Source of the DNA: Paenarthrobacter sp. DKR-5 | GTDB lineage: Bacteria; Actinomycetota; Actinomycetes; Actinomycetales; Micrococcaceae | NCBI RefSeq assembly: GCF_018531425.1 | Contig: NZ_JAHBOI010000004.1 | Span: 248,001 to 312,000 of the forward strand | DNA length: 64,000 bases | Reading direction: 5' to 3' | In this document: one piece after another, positions 38,631-47,443 of the stretch | Layout of the letters: every line of letters begins with the position of its first letter | Numbering within the stretch: the first letter of the stretch is position 1 | The notes under the pieces: generated by a model | What the model saw: only the letters and a program-made list of their open reading frames with translations | Told to the model about the DNA's origin: nothing | Databases searched by the model: none | Translations under genes and position numbers: made by a program

Positions 38631-41600
38631 TCAGAAGGAGGTGAGGACCGAGCCTATCTGCGGGTACACCTGAACCGGCGCGGCCCAGGTGGCGCCGGGC
38701 AGGATGGCGTAGTAGCGCATCGTTCCGCCGGACACGATGGCGCTGACGCCCTGGCTGCCGCTGCCGGCGAACCCGGTCCTGCCGGTGAACTGGGTGATCG
38801 TGTTCCAGCCCCCGCCGATTACCTTGCGGGCCTCCCAAATGAAGCCGCTGGCGCCGTTGGAGCGGTACAGGCGCATGGTGCCGCCGCCGTCGACGGCCAG
38901 CAGGTCCTGGTTGCCGTCCGAGTCGAAGTCCGCCATGGCGATGCGCAGTGAACCCCAGCCGGTGCCGATCTGCTGCGGCGCAGCGAGCGCGGCGCCTGAC
39001 GGGTTGCCCCAGTACATCAGGGCGCCGGAGGAAGTGATGCCCACGATGCCCGGGTACTTGCTGCCCTTGAGCCAGTATCCGGTCGTCATCCGCACGCCGC
39101 CAAGACCGGAAGAAGCCAGCACGATCTTCTGCGAGAACCCGCCCGCAGCGGACCCGAGGTAGGCGGCCACCGAGCCGTCGCTGAACTGGGCGACGACGTC
39201 GGGCACGCCATCGGCATTCCAGTCAGTGACCTGCAGCGCCTTGGCCGAGGACCAGCCGTTGCCGATCTGGAAGGGCCCGGAGAGCGATGCGGAGCCGGTT
39301 GACGGTGTGTTCCAGAGCCGGCCCGAGCCGTCCACCGAGAGCACATCGTTGGTGCTCAGCAGCGGCGGCTGCGCCGTGAGCGTGCGGCTGCCGTCGAAGA
39401 GCGTCTTGGCCCAGGTGCCGGAGAGCTGGACCGGCGAGCCGAAGCGTCCGCCGGCGAACGGGTAGTAGGTCAACGCCCCCGCGGACGTCGCGGCGAGGAC
39501 GCCCGGCTGGCTGCCGCCGGTGAACCCGGCGGCCGAGGAGATGCTGGACTTGGTGTTCCAGCCGTTGCCGATGACCGGCCGCGCCTCGGAGATGAATCCG
39601 CCCGTGCCGTTGCCGCGGTAGACGATGAACTGGCCCATGTTATCCACGACGGCGACGTCCAGGTTGCCGTCGTTGTCGACGTCGGCGAGCACCGGATGCA
39701 TCCGGATGAAGCCGCTGCCGATACGGGTTCCTGCCGACAGCGCGCCGCCTGAGGCGTTGGCGTAATAGGTCAGGGTGCCGTCCGGCCGCTGTGCGATGAT
39801 CCCGGGGTATTTGCCCGCGCTCACCCACTTGCCGACGACAAGGTCGGCGTCCGCCCAGCCGGTGGCCAAGGCGGTGGGCCCGTCGAATCCGCCGGCTGCG
39901 GCGCCGGTGTACAGGCTCAGCCGGCCGTCGGACCACTGCACCACGAGGTCCTGGACGCCATCGCTGTTCCAGTCGGCAACGTGCACTGACAGGGCCGTGC
40001 TGAAGCCGCCGCCGATCTTGGTGCCGGTGCCCAGCGAGCCGTTGGCCGGCGAGTAGCGCCAGAGCGCACCCGAGGAGTCGACGGTCACGACGTTGCTGGC
40101 CGAGGTGATCGACGGGGAAGCCGTTGGAGCGGGCGTGGGCGTCGGGGTCGGCGTGGGCGTCGGGCTGGGCGAGGGTGCCGGGGCGGTCATGTTGATGTTC
40201 TCGCCGCCGGCAATGAGGAACCCGTTCCAGCCGTTGCCGGCCAGCAGCGGCGAGCCGATCGTCGAGTTGCCGGGCACCGGGTAGTACCGGAAGCTGCCGT
40301 CGTTGGAACGCGCCATCAGGCCGACCGACGTCGAGCCGGCGAAGCCGGTCCCTACTGTCACGCTGGTCATGGTGTTCCAGCCGCTGCCGACGACCTTGCG
40401 TGCTTCTGAGATGAAGTGGCCGGTTCCGTCCATGCGGAACAGCTTCAGGTAGCCGGAGGTGTCCTGGGCGAGGACATCCTGGTTGCCGTCCCCGTCGTAG
40501 TCGATCATGAACATGTTCAGGCCGGCCCAGCCGTTGCCGATCTGCTGCGGGGAGGACAGCGTGCTACCCGAGTTGTTGCGCCACAGGAGCAGGTTGCCGG
40601 AGTTGTCCCGGCTGATGATCTGCGGGTAGTAGCTGCTCGAAATCGGGTAGCTGATGGTCAGCTGGTACCCCGCCCAGCCGCTCGAGGCCAGGACCGGCCC
40701 GGCGTTGAAGCCGGAGGAGGTGTTGCCGAGGTAGACGTTCACCTTGCCGGTGTTCCACTGGGCGACAATGTCCAGGACGCCGTCGCCGTTCCAGTCGATC
40801 ACGTTGATCGAGCGCAGGCCGGTCCAGCCGTTGCCGATCTGCTTCCGTCCGGAGAAGCCGCCGGCGCCGTTGGCGGAGTAGTCCCAGAGGGCGCCGTTCG
40901 AGTCGGCGGCGACCACGTCGGCGGTGGAGGAGATGGCGGCCTGCGGGGCCGCCCCGTCGGGTGTCGTCGCAAACTTCTGCAGGTTGGTGTAGGTGCCGTT
41001 CCAGGCGTTGGAGTCACCGGCGAAGGGGCCGGTGCTGCTGTACTGCCACACGCTGTACGTGCTCCAGCTCAGCGGCAGGGCGCCGAGCATTTGGCTGTAG
41101 GCGGCGATGTGCAGCGGCTGGTTGCCGAAGGCGGCGGAGTTGCCCGTGCACTTGCTCCACCAGTCGGTGGTGGTGTAGATCATCGGCAACCGGCCGGTGC
41201 GGTACAGGACGCGGTTGGAGAAGTCCTTGATCCAGCCGACCATGGCGGACGCGGACATGTTGTAGCAGGTGTTCCCCAGCGTCGAGTACGGGTTGTACTC
41301 GATGTCCAGCAGCGGCGGGAGGGTCTTCCCGTCGGCGGACCAGCCGCCGCCATGGTTGACGAAGTAGTCCGCCTGCGTCGCGCCCGAGGACTGGCTGGGG
41401 AGCGCAAAGTGGTAGGCGCCCCGAATGAACCCGGCGTTGGCTGCGCCAACATACTGGGTCGCATAGCCGCTGCTCTGGAAGTCCACCCCCTCGGTGGCTT
41501 TCACGTAGGCGAAACGCGCGCCCATGCTCCACTGCGTCGACCAGTTCACGCTCGACTGCCAGCCGCTGACATCCAGGCCTTGGACGCCGGGGGCCATCCA

Positions 41601-42128
41601 TGTGGCGGGGACGAGGGAGGGCAGCACTCGGGTCAGGCTCTGGGTCGAGACGTTGGCGCCGGACTGCAGGCGCTTGTTCGTCTCGTTGTCGGTGTTGTCC
41701 TGCGTGCTGTGCCTCTTCTTCAGGCGCGTCAGGCCCTGCCCGAGCGTCGCGCCGCCGATCCCGCGCTCGGCCTTGATCTCCGGCATCTTGGGCAGCACCG
41801 ACGGGTTCATCTCGGACGCGTTGGTGACGGGGCCGGTGCTCGGCGACGCGGTCTGCGCAGGCGCCAGCGTCACCGGGGGAACCGCCGTCGGCGAACTGTC
41901 GGCCGGGGGCGATGTCGGAGCCGGAGCCGGCGCTGTCGCAGCCGGTGCCGTGGGGCTCGAGGTGGTGATCGGCGCCGGGGCAGCCGGTTCGGGCGCAGCC
42001 TGGGCCGGCGCGCTGCAGGCCACTGCGGGAAGGATGAGACCGAACGCTGTCAGCCCCACGTATAAGGGAAGGCGGGCTTTAGCCGTTGAGCGGCGCAGAC
42101 CCGAGAAGAGTCCCCCCAGTTCTTGCAT
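38631..42128 (-). CDS. secreted GH25 lysozyme with three FG-GAP/VCBS repeat blocks
   Basis: 1165 residues. A signal sequence (hydrophobic about 21-38, AQA-AP cleavage) precedes a Pro/Ala/Thr-rich stretch to about 110. The GH25 muramidase domain (about 184-395) has VQGLDVSGWQ (D186), FAYVKATEG and PPLLDIEYNP (D275, E277). Three FG-GAP-like blocks follow, at about 405-660, 700-905 and 915-1165. Each has two calcium loops: DWNGDGVLD and DYDGDGNQD; DWNSDGVQD and DVDNDGNLD; DWNADGVPD and DFDSDGNQD. A Pro-Thr/Pro-Ser linker separates blocks one and two. It should cut peptidoglycan outside the cell, with a calcium-bound propeller probably holding surface glycan. The start is the ATG after CGGAG; an ATG 18 codons earlier is less likely. 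Confidence 0.9.
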   Translation of the reverse strand: MQELGGLFSGLRRSTAKARLPLYVGLTAFGLILPAVACSAPAQAAPEPAAPAPITTSSPTAPAATAPAPAPTSPPADSSPTAVPPVTLAPAQTASPSTGPVTNASEMNPSVLPKMPEIKAERGIGGATLGQGLTRLKKRHSTQDNTDNETNKRLQSGANVSTQSLTRVLPSLVPATWMAPGVQGLDVSGWQSSVNWSTQWSMGARFAYVKATEGVDFQSSGYATQYVGAANAGFIRGAYHFALPSQSSGATQADYFVNHGGGWSADGKTLPPLLDIEYNPYSTLGNTCYNMSASAMVGWIKDFSNRVLYRTGRLPMIYTTTDWWSKCTGNSAAFGNQPLHIAAYSQMLGALPLSWSTYSVWQYSSTGPFAGDSNAWNGTYTNLQKFATTPDGAAPQAAISSTADVVAADSNGALWDYSANGAGGFSGRKQIGNGWTGLRSINVIDWNGDGVLDIVAQWNTGKVNVYLGNTSSGFNAGPVLASSGWAGYQLTISYPISSSYYPQIISRDNSGNLLLWRNNSGSTLSSPQQIGNGWAGLNMFMIDYDGDGNQDVLAQDTSGYLKLFRMDGTGHFISEARKVVGSGWNTMTSVTVGTGFAGSTSVGLMARSNDGSFRYYPVPGNSTIGSPLLAGNGWNGFLIAGGENINMTAPAPSPSPTPTPTPTPTPAPTASPSITSASNVVTVDSSGALWRYSPANGSLGTGTKIGGGFSTALSVHVADWNSDGVQDLVVQWSDGRLSLYTGAAAGGFDGPTALATGWADADLVVGKWVSAGKYPGIIAQRPDGTLTYYANASGGALSAGTRIGSGFIRMHPVLADVDNDGNLDVAVVDNMGQFIVYRGNGTGGFISEARPVIGNGWNTKSSISSAAGFTGGSQPGVLAATSAGALTYYPFAGGRFGSPVQLSGTWAKTLFDGSRTLTAQPPLLSTNDVLSVDGSGRLWNTPSTGSASLSGPFQIGNGWSSAKALQVTDWNADGVPDVVAQFSDGSVAAYLGSAAGGFSQKIVLASSGLGGVRMTTGYWLKGSKYPGIVGITSSGALMYWGNPSGAALAAPQQIGTGWGSLRIAMADFDSDGNQDLLAVDGGGTMRLYRSNGASGFIWEARKVIGGGWNTITQFTGRTGFAGSGSQGVSAIVSGGTMRYYAILPGATWAAPVQVYPQIGSVLTSF
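40129..40175. repeat. GC-rich short repeat coding the Pro-Thr linker
   Basis: Runs of GGCGT/GGGGT units code alternating Pro-Thr, Pro-Ser and Pro-Ala in the lysozyme linker. Such tracts are prone to length change. Confidence 0.7.
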
Positions 42129-42180
42129 GTGCGAGTCTCCGTGAAAATCGGGCCGAAGCCAGACGAAGGCGATCGCTCGC

Positions 42181-42186
42181 ACAATA
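42181..42186 (-). promoter_or_regulatory. -10 hexamer TATTGT for the lysozyme gene
   Basis: It would give a leader of about 45 bases with the CGGAG ribosome site. No clear -35 is seen. Confidence 0.4.
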
Positions 42187-42269
42187 GACGGTTGAGACCA
42201 AGCGGGGCAGCCTTGGCTGTTTCCCCGCGAATCCGGCTAGCGACACCAATGACCGGGACAGGTTACCAC

Positions 42270-42296
42270 GGATGTTACTGATGTTACCAATGTGAC
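42270..42296. promoter_or_regulatory. three tandem 9-bp repeats resembling the MtrA box
   Basis: On the minus strand the units read GTCACATTG, GTAACATCA and GTAACATCC with exact 9-bp period. A further GTAAC lies 12 bases away (42262-42266). The mycobacterial MtrA response regulator is known to bind direct repeats of a GTCACAgcg-like 9-mer. The array lies between the lysozyme gene and galE, about 50-75 bases upstream of galE and about 85-120 upstream of the lysozyme transcript start. Confidence 0.45.
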
Positions 42297-42333
42297 CCCT
42301 TCGGCGGGGCGAGGCAGGCGTGCCGCGGTTCGG

Positions 42334-42339
42334 TAGGGT
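42334..42339 (+). promoter_or_regulatory. -10 hexamer TAGGGT of the leaderless galE transcript
   Basis: Six bases lie between it and the galE ATG at 42346. Confidence 0.65.
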
Positions 42340-42345
42340 TGGACC

Positions 42346-43329
42346 ATGACAATTCTTGTGACCGGGGGAGCCGGATATATCGGCGCGCATGTGGTTCGGC
42401 TGCTGCTCGAGCGCGGTGAGAGCGTCGTCGTCGTGGATTCGCTCTCCACCGGCAGGCCCGAGCGCGTTTCCGGTGCGGCACTCGTGGACCTCGACCTGGG
42501 TGCGGACGGTGCTGCCGCCCACCTTGAGGCGCTCCTGGTCAAAGAACAGGTGGACGCCGTCATCCACATCGCGGCGCTCAAGCAGGTCGGCGAGTCGATG
42601 GCGGATCCGCTGCTGTACTACCGGCAGAACGTCGGCGGCATGACCAACCTCCTCAGCGCTATGCAGCAGGCCGGTGTGCGCCGTTTCGTCTTCTCCTCTT
42701 CGGCTGCCACCTACGGCATGCCTGAGGAGACCACCGTGACGGAGAAGACGCCGTGCCAGCCCATCAACCCCTATGGCCAGACGAAGCTCATCGGCGAGTG
42801 GATGACCGAGGCGTCGGCCCGGGCCTGGGGGCTGCGTCCGGTGAACCTGCGCTACTTCAATGTCGCCGGCGCCCAGTCTCCGGATCTGGCGGACCCTGCG
42901 GCCCTGAACCTGGTCCCGATCGTCATCGGCAAGGTCCTCAACGGGGAGGCACCGGTGATTTTCGGGGACGACTATCCGACGCCGGACGGCACCTGCGTTC
43001 GTGACTACGTCCACATCTCCGACCTGGCCTCCGCCCATCTCGCGGCGCTGGACTCGACCGCCGGGGACGGTCCGCTCGAGACCGTCCTCAATGTCGGCAC
43101 CGGCATGGGCGCCTCAGTGCTCGAAGTGGTCAAACTGGTCGGGGAAGTGGCCGGCCGCGAGGTCACGCCCACCATTGTCGGCCGCCGCGCGGGCGATCCG
43201 CCCAAGCTCGTTGCCGACGTCTCGCTGATCGAACGCGCCCTCGGGTGGAAGGCCAAGCTCGGGCTTTCGGAGATCGTCGAATCCGCGTGGAACGCCGAAG
43301 TCGTCCGCCGCGGCACTTCGGCCACCTGA
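42346..43329 (+). CDS. galE: UDP-glucose 4-epimerase
   Basis: 327 residues of extended short-chain dehydrogenase type. NAD site VTGGAGYIGAHVVRLL at residues 4-19; catalytic YGQTK with Tyr143 and Lys147; SSSAATYGMPEE; the C-terminal substrate domain with YPTPDGTCVRDYVHISDLA, diagnostic for GalE. It interconverts UDP-glucose and UDP-galactose and so can feed the Glf/GlfT2 route in this region. The ATG lies six bases after TAGGGT, so no ribosome site is expected or seen. A membrane protein gene follows after 19 bases. Confidence 0.95.
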   Translation: MTILVTGGAGYIGAHVVRLLLERGESVVVVDSLSTGRPERVSGAALVDLDLGADGAAAHLEALLVKEQVDAVIHIAALKQVGESMADPLLYYRQNVGGMTNLLSAMQQAGVRRFVFSSSAATYGMPEETTVTEKTPCQPINPYGQTKLIGEWMTEASARAWGLRPVNLRYFNVAGAQSPDLADPAALNLVPIVIGKVLNGEAPVIFGDDYPTPDGTCVRDYVHISDLASAHLAALDSTAGDGPLETVLNVGTGMGASVLEVVKLVGEVAGREVTPTIVGRRAGDPPKLVADVSLIERALGWKAKLGLSEIVESAWNAEVVRRGTSAT

Positions 43330-43348
43330 AAGGCCGGGGAAGCTGCTG

Positions 43349-44929
43349 ATGTCCCGCGACTCCGTGACCGCGTCCGAGGCGGACCAGGCGCCCGCTTCCG
43401 ACGGACCGCAGGGCCGGCCGCGCCGCTCTGTCCGTCCGGCCGGCCCGCGCCGGGTTGGCCGCCCGGATGCCACGACGTCCGTCTTTGTGGTGCTTTCGCT
43501 GCTGTTCGGCACCTTTTTCGCGCTCGCAGCGCCGCTGGGGTGGGGGCCGGACGAGCAGGCTCACTTCAACCGCGCCTATCAGGTGGCATCGGGCGGGGTG
43601 GCTCCGCAGCGCCTGCCCGATGCGGACGGGCTCCCGCAGTACGGAGGATCAGTCCCGCGCAGCGCCATCGACCTTTCCAAATTCGCCGGCCCGCCCGGCA
43701 AGCTGCCGACCATCTGGCAGCAGCTTGCCAGCCCCAGCCCGGCCTTCGCGGCAGCCGCGGGGGAACCGGTCAATGCGCCGCTGGTGGTCACGAGCTTCCC
43801 TAACACGGCCGCGTATTCACCCGTCGCCTATCTTCCTGCCGCCGCCGGAGTGAAAGTCGCCCAGGCCCTCGACCTGAGCATCGGGCAGGCGTGGAAGCTG
43901 ATGCGGCTGGCGCAGGTCCTCGCGTACACCCTCGTGGCCGCCGTGGGCCTCTTTGCCCTGCGCCGGAACCGGTTCCGGTGGGCAGCACTCGCCGTGGCGC
44001 TGCTGCCCACGGCGGTGTACCAGTCCGGCGTCATTTCCGCCGACGCGCTGACGAACGCCATCGCCTTCACCTTCCTGGCCATCCTGGCCAAGGCCCTGAT
44101 GCTTACTCCGCGCGCCGGGGGGCTGTCCCTGCGCCGCTGGGAGTTCGGTGTCCTGCTGGCCGGCGCTGTCGCACTGCCGCTGCTCAAACCCACGTACGCC
44201 ATCTTGCTGCTGCTCCTGCTGGCGCTGCCCTTCAAACGGGCGGCCGGCGAAGGGCAGGGCCGGGTACGGTGGAGCACCGTTGTTCCCGTGGCGGTGTCCG
44301 TGGCCGCGGCCGCTGTCGCGCTGGCCTGGTGGATGCGGTTGTCCGCTGGCACAGCCGACGCCATGGGCTGGCTGCGGGGACCGTCCGAGCGGCATCTGGT
44401 GCAGCCGGCGAACCAGCTCGCCTTCGTGCTGGGCCACCCGGTCGACGCTGCGGGCATCGGCCTGCGCACCCTGATCAGCTCGGACTGGAGCTACCTGAGC
44501 AGCTTCTTTGGCCAAATGGGCTACGCCCTTGGCGGGAACCTGGTCACTCCCGTCGCGGGGGCGGTCTGCACGGCCGCGGCGCTGACCCTCGGCCTTGTCT
44601 ATGGCGGCCGTGTCCCCATCGGCCGCTGGCGGACGGCGGGGCTCGCCGCCGTATGGCTGCTGAGCGCCGCGGCCGTATTCGGCACCCTGTATTTGGCCTT
44701 CTCACCGATCAAGCTGCCAGTGGTGACCGGGGTGCAGGGACGGTACTTCGTTCCGCTGGCCATGCTGGCCGCGGCGGTCCTGCTCCAGCTGCTGCCCGGG
44801 GTGCACACGGCTTCAGAGCGCGCCATGCGCCGAGCCGAAACTGCAGTCTTCGCGTTGTGTGCCGCCGCGCTGGTGATCGCAGCGGTCAGGTATTGGGTCA
44901 TGATGTACGTGCCCGGCTACCACGCGTAG
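43349..44929 (+). CDS. DUF2142 polytopic membrane protein
   Basis: 526 residues: a basic cytoplasmic head of about 40 residues, then about 11 membrane segments. The first loop contains PLGWGPDEQAHFNRAYQVASGG, the hallmark of DUF2142 (PDE-HF), which places acidic residues just outside the membrane as in GT-C enzymes. Members are common in actinobacterial glycan loci and are thought to be glycosyltransferases or glycan-modifying enzymes, though this is not proved in general. It follows galE closely and probably shares its transcript. Confidence 0.85.
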   Translation: MSRDSVTASEADQAPASDGPQGRPRRSVRPAGPRRVGRPDATTSVFVVLSLLFGTFFALAAPLGWGPDEQAHFNRAYQVASGGVAPQRLPDADGLPQYGGSVPRSAIDLSKFAGPPGKLPTIWQQLASPSPAFAAAAGEPVNAPLVVTSFPNTAAYSPVAYLPAAAGVKVAQALDLSIGQAWKLMRLAQVLAYTLVAAVGLFALRRNRFRWAALAVALLPTAVYQSGVISADALTNAIAFTFLAILAKALMLTPRAGGLSLRRWEFGVLLAGAVALPLLKPTYAILLLLLLALPFKRAAGEGQGRVRWSTVVPVAVSVAAAAVALAWWMRLSAGTADAMGWLRGPSERHLVQPANQLAFVLGHPVDAAGIGLRTLISSDWSYLSSFFGQMGYALGGNLVTPVAGAVCTAAALTLGLVYGGRVPIGRWRTAGLAAVWLLSAAAVFGTLYLAFSPIKLPVVTGVQGRYFVPLAMLAAAVLLQLLPGVHTASERAMRRAETAVFALCAAALVIAAVRYWVMMYVPGYHA

Positions 44930-44959
44930 GTCCGGTGCTGCGGGATGTCCCCGCTACGG

Positions 44960-45490
44960 CTAGCCGCTGTCGCCGCGCAGGATCCGGCGCCACCAGGACC
45001 TGTGCGCCGGAGACTTCCCGGTACCCGCGGGCGGCTGCGGGGCACGACGCTGCTTCCAGCGTTCGACTTCCCGCTCGACGTCGCGCGTCGGTGTCACCAC
45101 GGGCGGGCCGCCAAGGAGTTGGCGCCGCGCCTCGATGACCCGGGCGTTGAAGTCTTCGAGGATTTCGCGCACCCGCCGCTCCGAGTACTGGGCGTCCAGC
45201 ACGCCGTCGAGCTCCGCATCCTCCTTGCGCAGCAGGAACGGAGCCGGAGCAAGTCCGGTGAGCTGTTCGCGCCGGATGAGTTCCTTGACCCACCAGTCCG
45301 GATCCAAGGGCCGGCCCAGGCCGGGAAGAGGCTTTCCTGCAAGAGCCGAGGGGGTGACGTCGCTGTCGCCGGGCGAGTCGGCGGCGGCTTCTTCTTCCTT
45401 CTGGGGTCCTTCGGCGCGCCTGCGGGCGGCAAGGTATTCCGCCGCCTTGCGCATCCGGCGTTCATGTTCACGCGCAGCGTCCCCGCTCAT
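44960..45490 (-). CDS. DUF1992 protein (DnaJ-homologue subfamily C member 28-like)
   Basis: 176 residues. A charged, disordered N-terminal part (1-60) precedes the DUF1992 core DPDWWVKELIRREQLTGLAPAPFLLRK and ILEDFNARVIEARRQ, where a dipeptide-rich helical pattern is conserved from bacteria to the DNAJC28 proteins. There is no J domain. Function is unknown. Its start overlaps the stop of the upstream minus-strand gene (ATGA), so the two are coupled. Confidence 0.85.
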   Translation of the reverse strand: MSGDAAREHERRMRKAAEYLAARRRAEGPQKEEEAAADSPGDSDVTPSALAGKPLPGLGRPLDPDWWVKELIRREQLTGLAPAPFLLRKEDAELDGVLDAQYSERRVREILEDFNARVIEARRQLLGGPPVVTPTRDVEREVERWKQRRAPQPPAGTGKSPAHRSWWRRILRGDSG

Positions 45491-46056
45491 CCGGGGCCTC
45501 CTTTCGCCCCCGTCCCTTTCAGGCCGAGCACGGCTCCGGCGGTGAGCAGCAACCCGCCGGCGACGAGGAAATAGGCGGCTGTCGGGACCCCCGGCGACGG
45601 CCGTCTGACCGACGCCCCAGCGGTGGCCGTGCGGCGGGCGGACACCGCCTCATTCACCGCCTCACTCATGGGGGTATTCGTGGGTGAGGACGAGGGCGTT
45701 GCCCTCACCTGTGCCTTCACCGCCGTGGCCGCGCCGCGGGTCCCGGCCGGGGCGGCGCCGGCCTTTGCAGCGGCCGGCGCCGGCTTCGGGCTTCCGGGCT
45801 GTGCGGCTGGCGGTGGCGCGGGGGCGGGCGGAGGGGAGGGGCCGCCGGGTCGCGGGCCGGGTGCCGGCGAGGCGGTCGGAGGGCTGGACGGCGGCGGTGT
45901 GGGTGCCGTGGTCTGCGTCGCCGGGGCGCACACGGCGCCGAGCACCGGCAGCGGCGGGCACGGAGCAGCCGCCGCGGGCAGCGCGGGCAGCACAAGGACG
46001 GCGCCGAGGGCGAAAGCCGCCGTGGCTGCCTGAAGAGCCGCTTTTCGGGTGTCCAT
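45487..46056 (-). CDS. secreted Pro/Ala-rich protein with C-terminal membrane anchor
   Basis: 189 residues: a signal sequence (LQAATAAFALGAVLVLPALPAAAA), a short Cys pair in CPPLPVLGAVC, a long Pro/Ala/Ser region (about 50-125) and a C-terminal hydrophobic segment TAAYFLVAGGLLLTAGAVLGL with a short glycine-rich tail. The layout is that of a wall-spanning surface protein, but there is no LPXTG. No family is recognised. It is translationally coupled to the DUF1992 gene and divergent from the Tad operon. Confidence 0.65.
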   Translation of the reverse strand: MDTRKAALQAATAAFALGAVLVLPALPAAAAPCPPLPVLGAVCAPATQTTAPTPPPSSPPTASPAPGPRPGGPSPPPAPAPPPAAQPGSPKPAPAAAKAGAAPAGTRGAATAVKAQVRATPSSSPTNTPMSEAVNEAVSARRTATAGASVRRPSPGVPTAAYFLVAGGLLLTAGAVLGLKGTGAKGGPG

Positions 46057-46165
46057 TGCGCCTCATGCTACAACGCCCATGACAACACCGGACGGACCGG
46101 GCGGCCTACAGAGGCTGCTTCTCCACAGGGCGCCGCTACTTGTAGACCGGCTCCCGGTTGGCTCC

Positions 46166-46171
46166 TAGTCT
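46166..46171 (+). promoter_or_regulatory. -10 hexamer TAGTCT for the Tad operon
   Basis: It lies 24 bases before the tadA GTG, implying a very short leader that contains AGGAG. Confidence 0.45.
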
Positions 46172-46195
46172 TCTCACAGGATTCCGTCAGGAGCT

Positions 46196-47443
46196 GTGGG
46201 GAGCGGGTGGCAGGTGGAAGCAGCACGAATCGTCGAGGATGAGGTGCGTGAGCTCATCCGCCGCCGCGGGCTGGACCCGCTTCAGCAGGTTTCCGAGGTC
46301 CGCCGGCTGGTGGAAGCGGCGGTCAGCGATTACGACGAGCGGTCCCTGCAGGGGGTGGTGCCGCCGCTCGGCGCGCCCGAGGCTGTGCGCCGGCAGGTGT
46401 TCGACGCGGTCGCCGGCTTCGGGCCCTTGCAGCCGTTCCTTGACGACCCCTCAGTGGAGGAGATCTGGCTCAATTCGCCCTCCGAAGTGTACGTGGCCCG
46501 GGACGGCGAGTCGGAGCTGACGTCAGTGACGCTCACGGCGCAGCAGGTACGCGACCTCGTGGAACGGATGCTCAAGAGCTCGGGCCGGCGGCTGGATCTC
46601 TCGTCGCCGTTCGTGGACGCCGCGCTGCCCGACGGGTCCCGGCTCCACGTGGTGATCCCGGACGTGACGCGCCGGCACTGGGCGGTGAACGTGCGCAAGT
46701 TCGTTGTCCGGGCGGCCCGGCTGGAGCATCTGGTGGAGCTCGGGACGCTCAGTGCGCACGCGGCCCGCTTCCTCGACGCGGCGGTGGCGAGCGGGATGAA
46801 CATCCTCGTTTCGGGTGCGACCCAGGCGGGCAAGACGACGCTGCTCAACTGCCTCGGTGCCGCAATCGGGTCACGGGAGCGGGTGGTCACTGTCGAGGAG
46901 ATCTTTGAACTGCAGCTTCCCCTGCGCGATGTTGTCGGCCTGCAATGCCGCCAGCCGAACCTGGAGGGCACGGGCGAAATCCCGCTGCGCCGGCTCGTGA
47001 AGGAAGCGCTCCGGATGCGCCCGGACCGGCTGATCGTCGGCGAGGTGCGCGAAGCCGAGAGCCTCGACATGCTCATCGCGCTGAATTCCGGCTTGCCGGG
47101 CATGTGCACCGTGCACGCGAATTCGGCTCGCGACGCCGTGACGAAGATCAGCACGCTGCCCCTGCTGGCGGGTCAGAACATCTCCAGTGCCTTCGTGGTT
47201 CCGACGGTGGCGTCCTGCATCGATCTGGTGGTGCACTGCACCCGCCGGCCCAGCGGGCAGCGGCAGGTCACGGAGATCCTCGCCCTGGGCCGGCGGGTGG
47301 AGAACGGCATTATCGAGTCCTCGACGCTTTTCCGGATGTCCGGCGGCTCGCTGCAGGCGGTGGCGACGAGCGGAATGCCGGCTGCCGACAAGTTTGAGCG
47401 AGCGGGCTACAACGTGGCCGAACTCCTGGAGCAGGCGGCATGA
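46196..47443 (+). CDS. tadA: TadA/CpaF-type secretion ATPase
   Basis: 415 residues of the type II/IV secretion ATPase family. The N-terminal helical domain ends near residue 80; the ATPase core has GATQAGKTTLLN (Walker A, ~207), RVVTVEEIFELQLP (Asp box), RLIVGEVREAESLDML (Walker B) and GMCTVHANSARDA (His box). It powers Flp-pilus assembly from the cytoplasm. The GTG at 46196 lies very close to an AGGAG; a GTG at 46214 is an alternative. tadB follows with a 4-base overlap. Confidence 0.93.
   Translation: MGSGWQVEAARIVEDEVRELIRRRGLDPLQQVSEVRRLVEAAVSDYDERSLQGVVPPLGAPEAVRRQVFDAVAGFGPLQPFLDDPSVEEIWLNSPSEVYVARDGESELTSVTLTAQQVRDLVERMLKSSGRRLDLSSPFVDAALPDGSRLHVVIPDVTRRHWAVNVRKFVVRAARLEHLVELGTLSAHAARFLDAAVASGMNILVSGATQAGKTTLLNCLGAAIGSRERVVTVEEIFELQLPLRDVVGLQCRQPNLEGTGEIPLRRLVKEALRMRPDRLIVGEVREAESLDMLIALNSGLPGMCTVHANSARDAVTKISTLPLLAGQNISSAFVVPTVASCIDLVVHCTRRPSGQRQVTEILALGRRVENGIIESSTLFRMSGGSLQAVATSGMPAADKFERAGYNVAELLEQAA

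Noticed and set aside
40129-40175. Short repeats as a CRISPR-like array
   Set aside because: The units are 5-6 bases long and code the Pro-Thr linker of the lysozyme.
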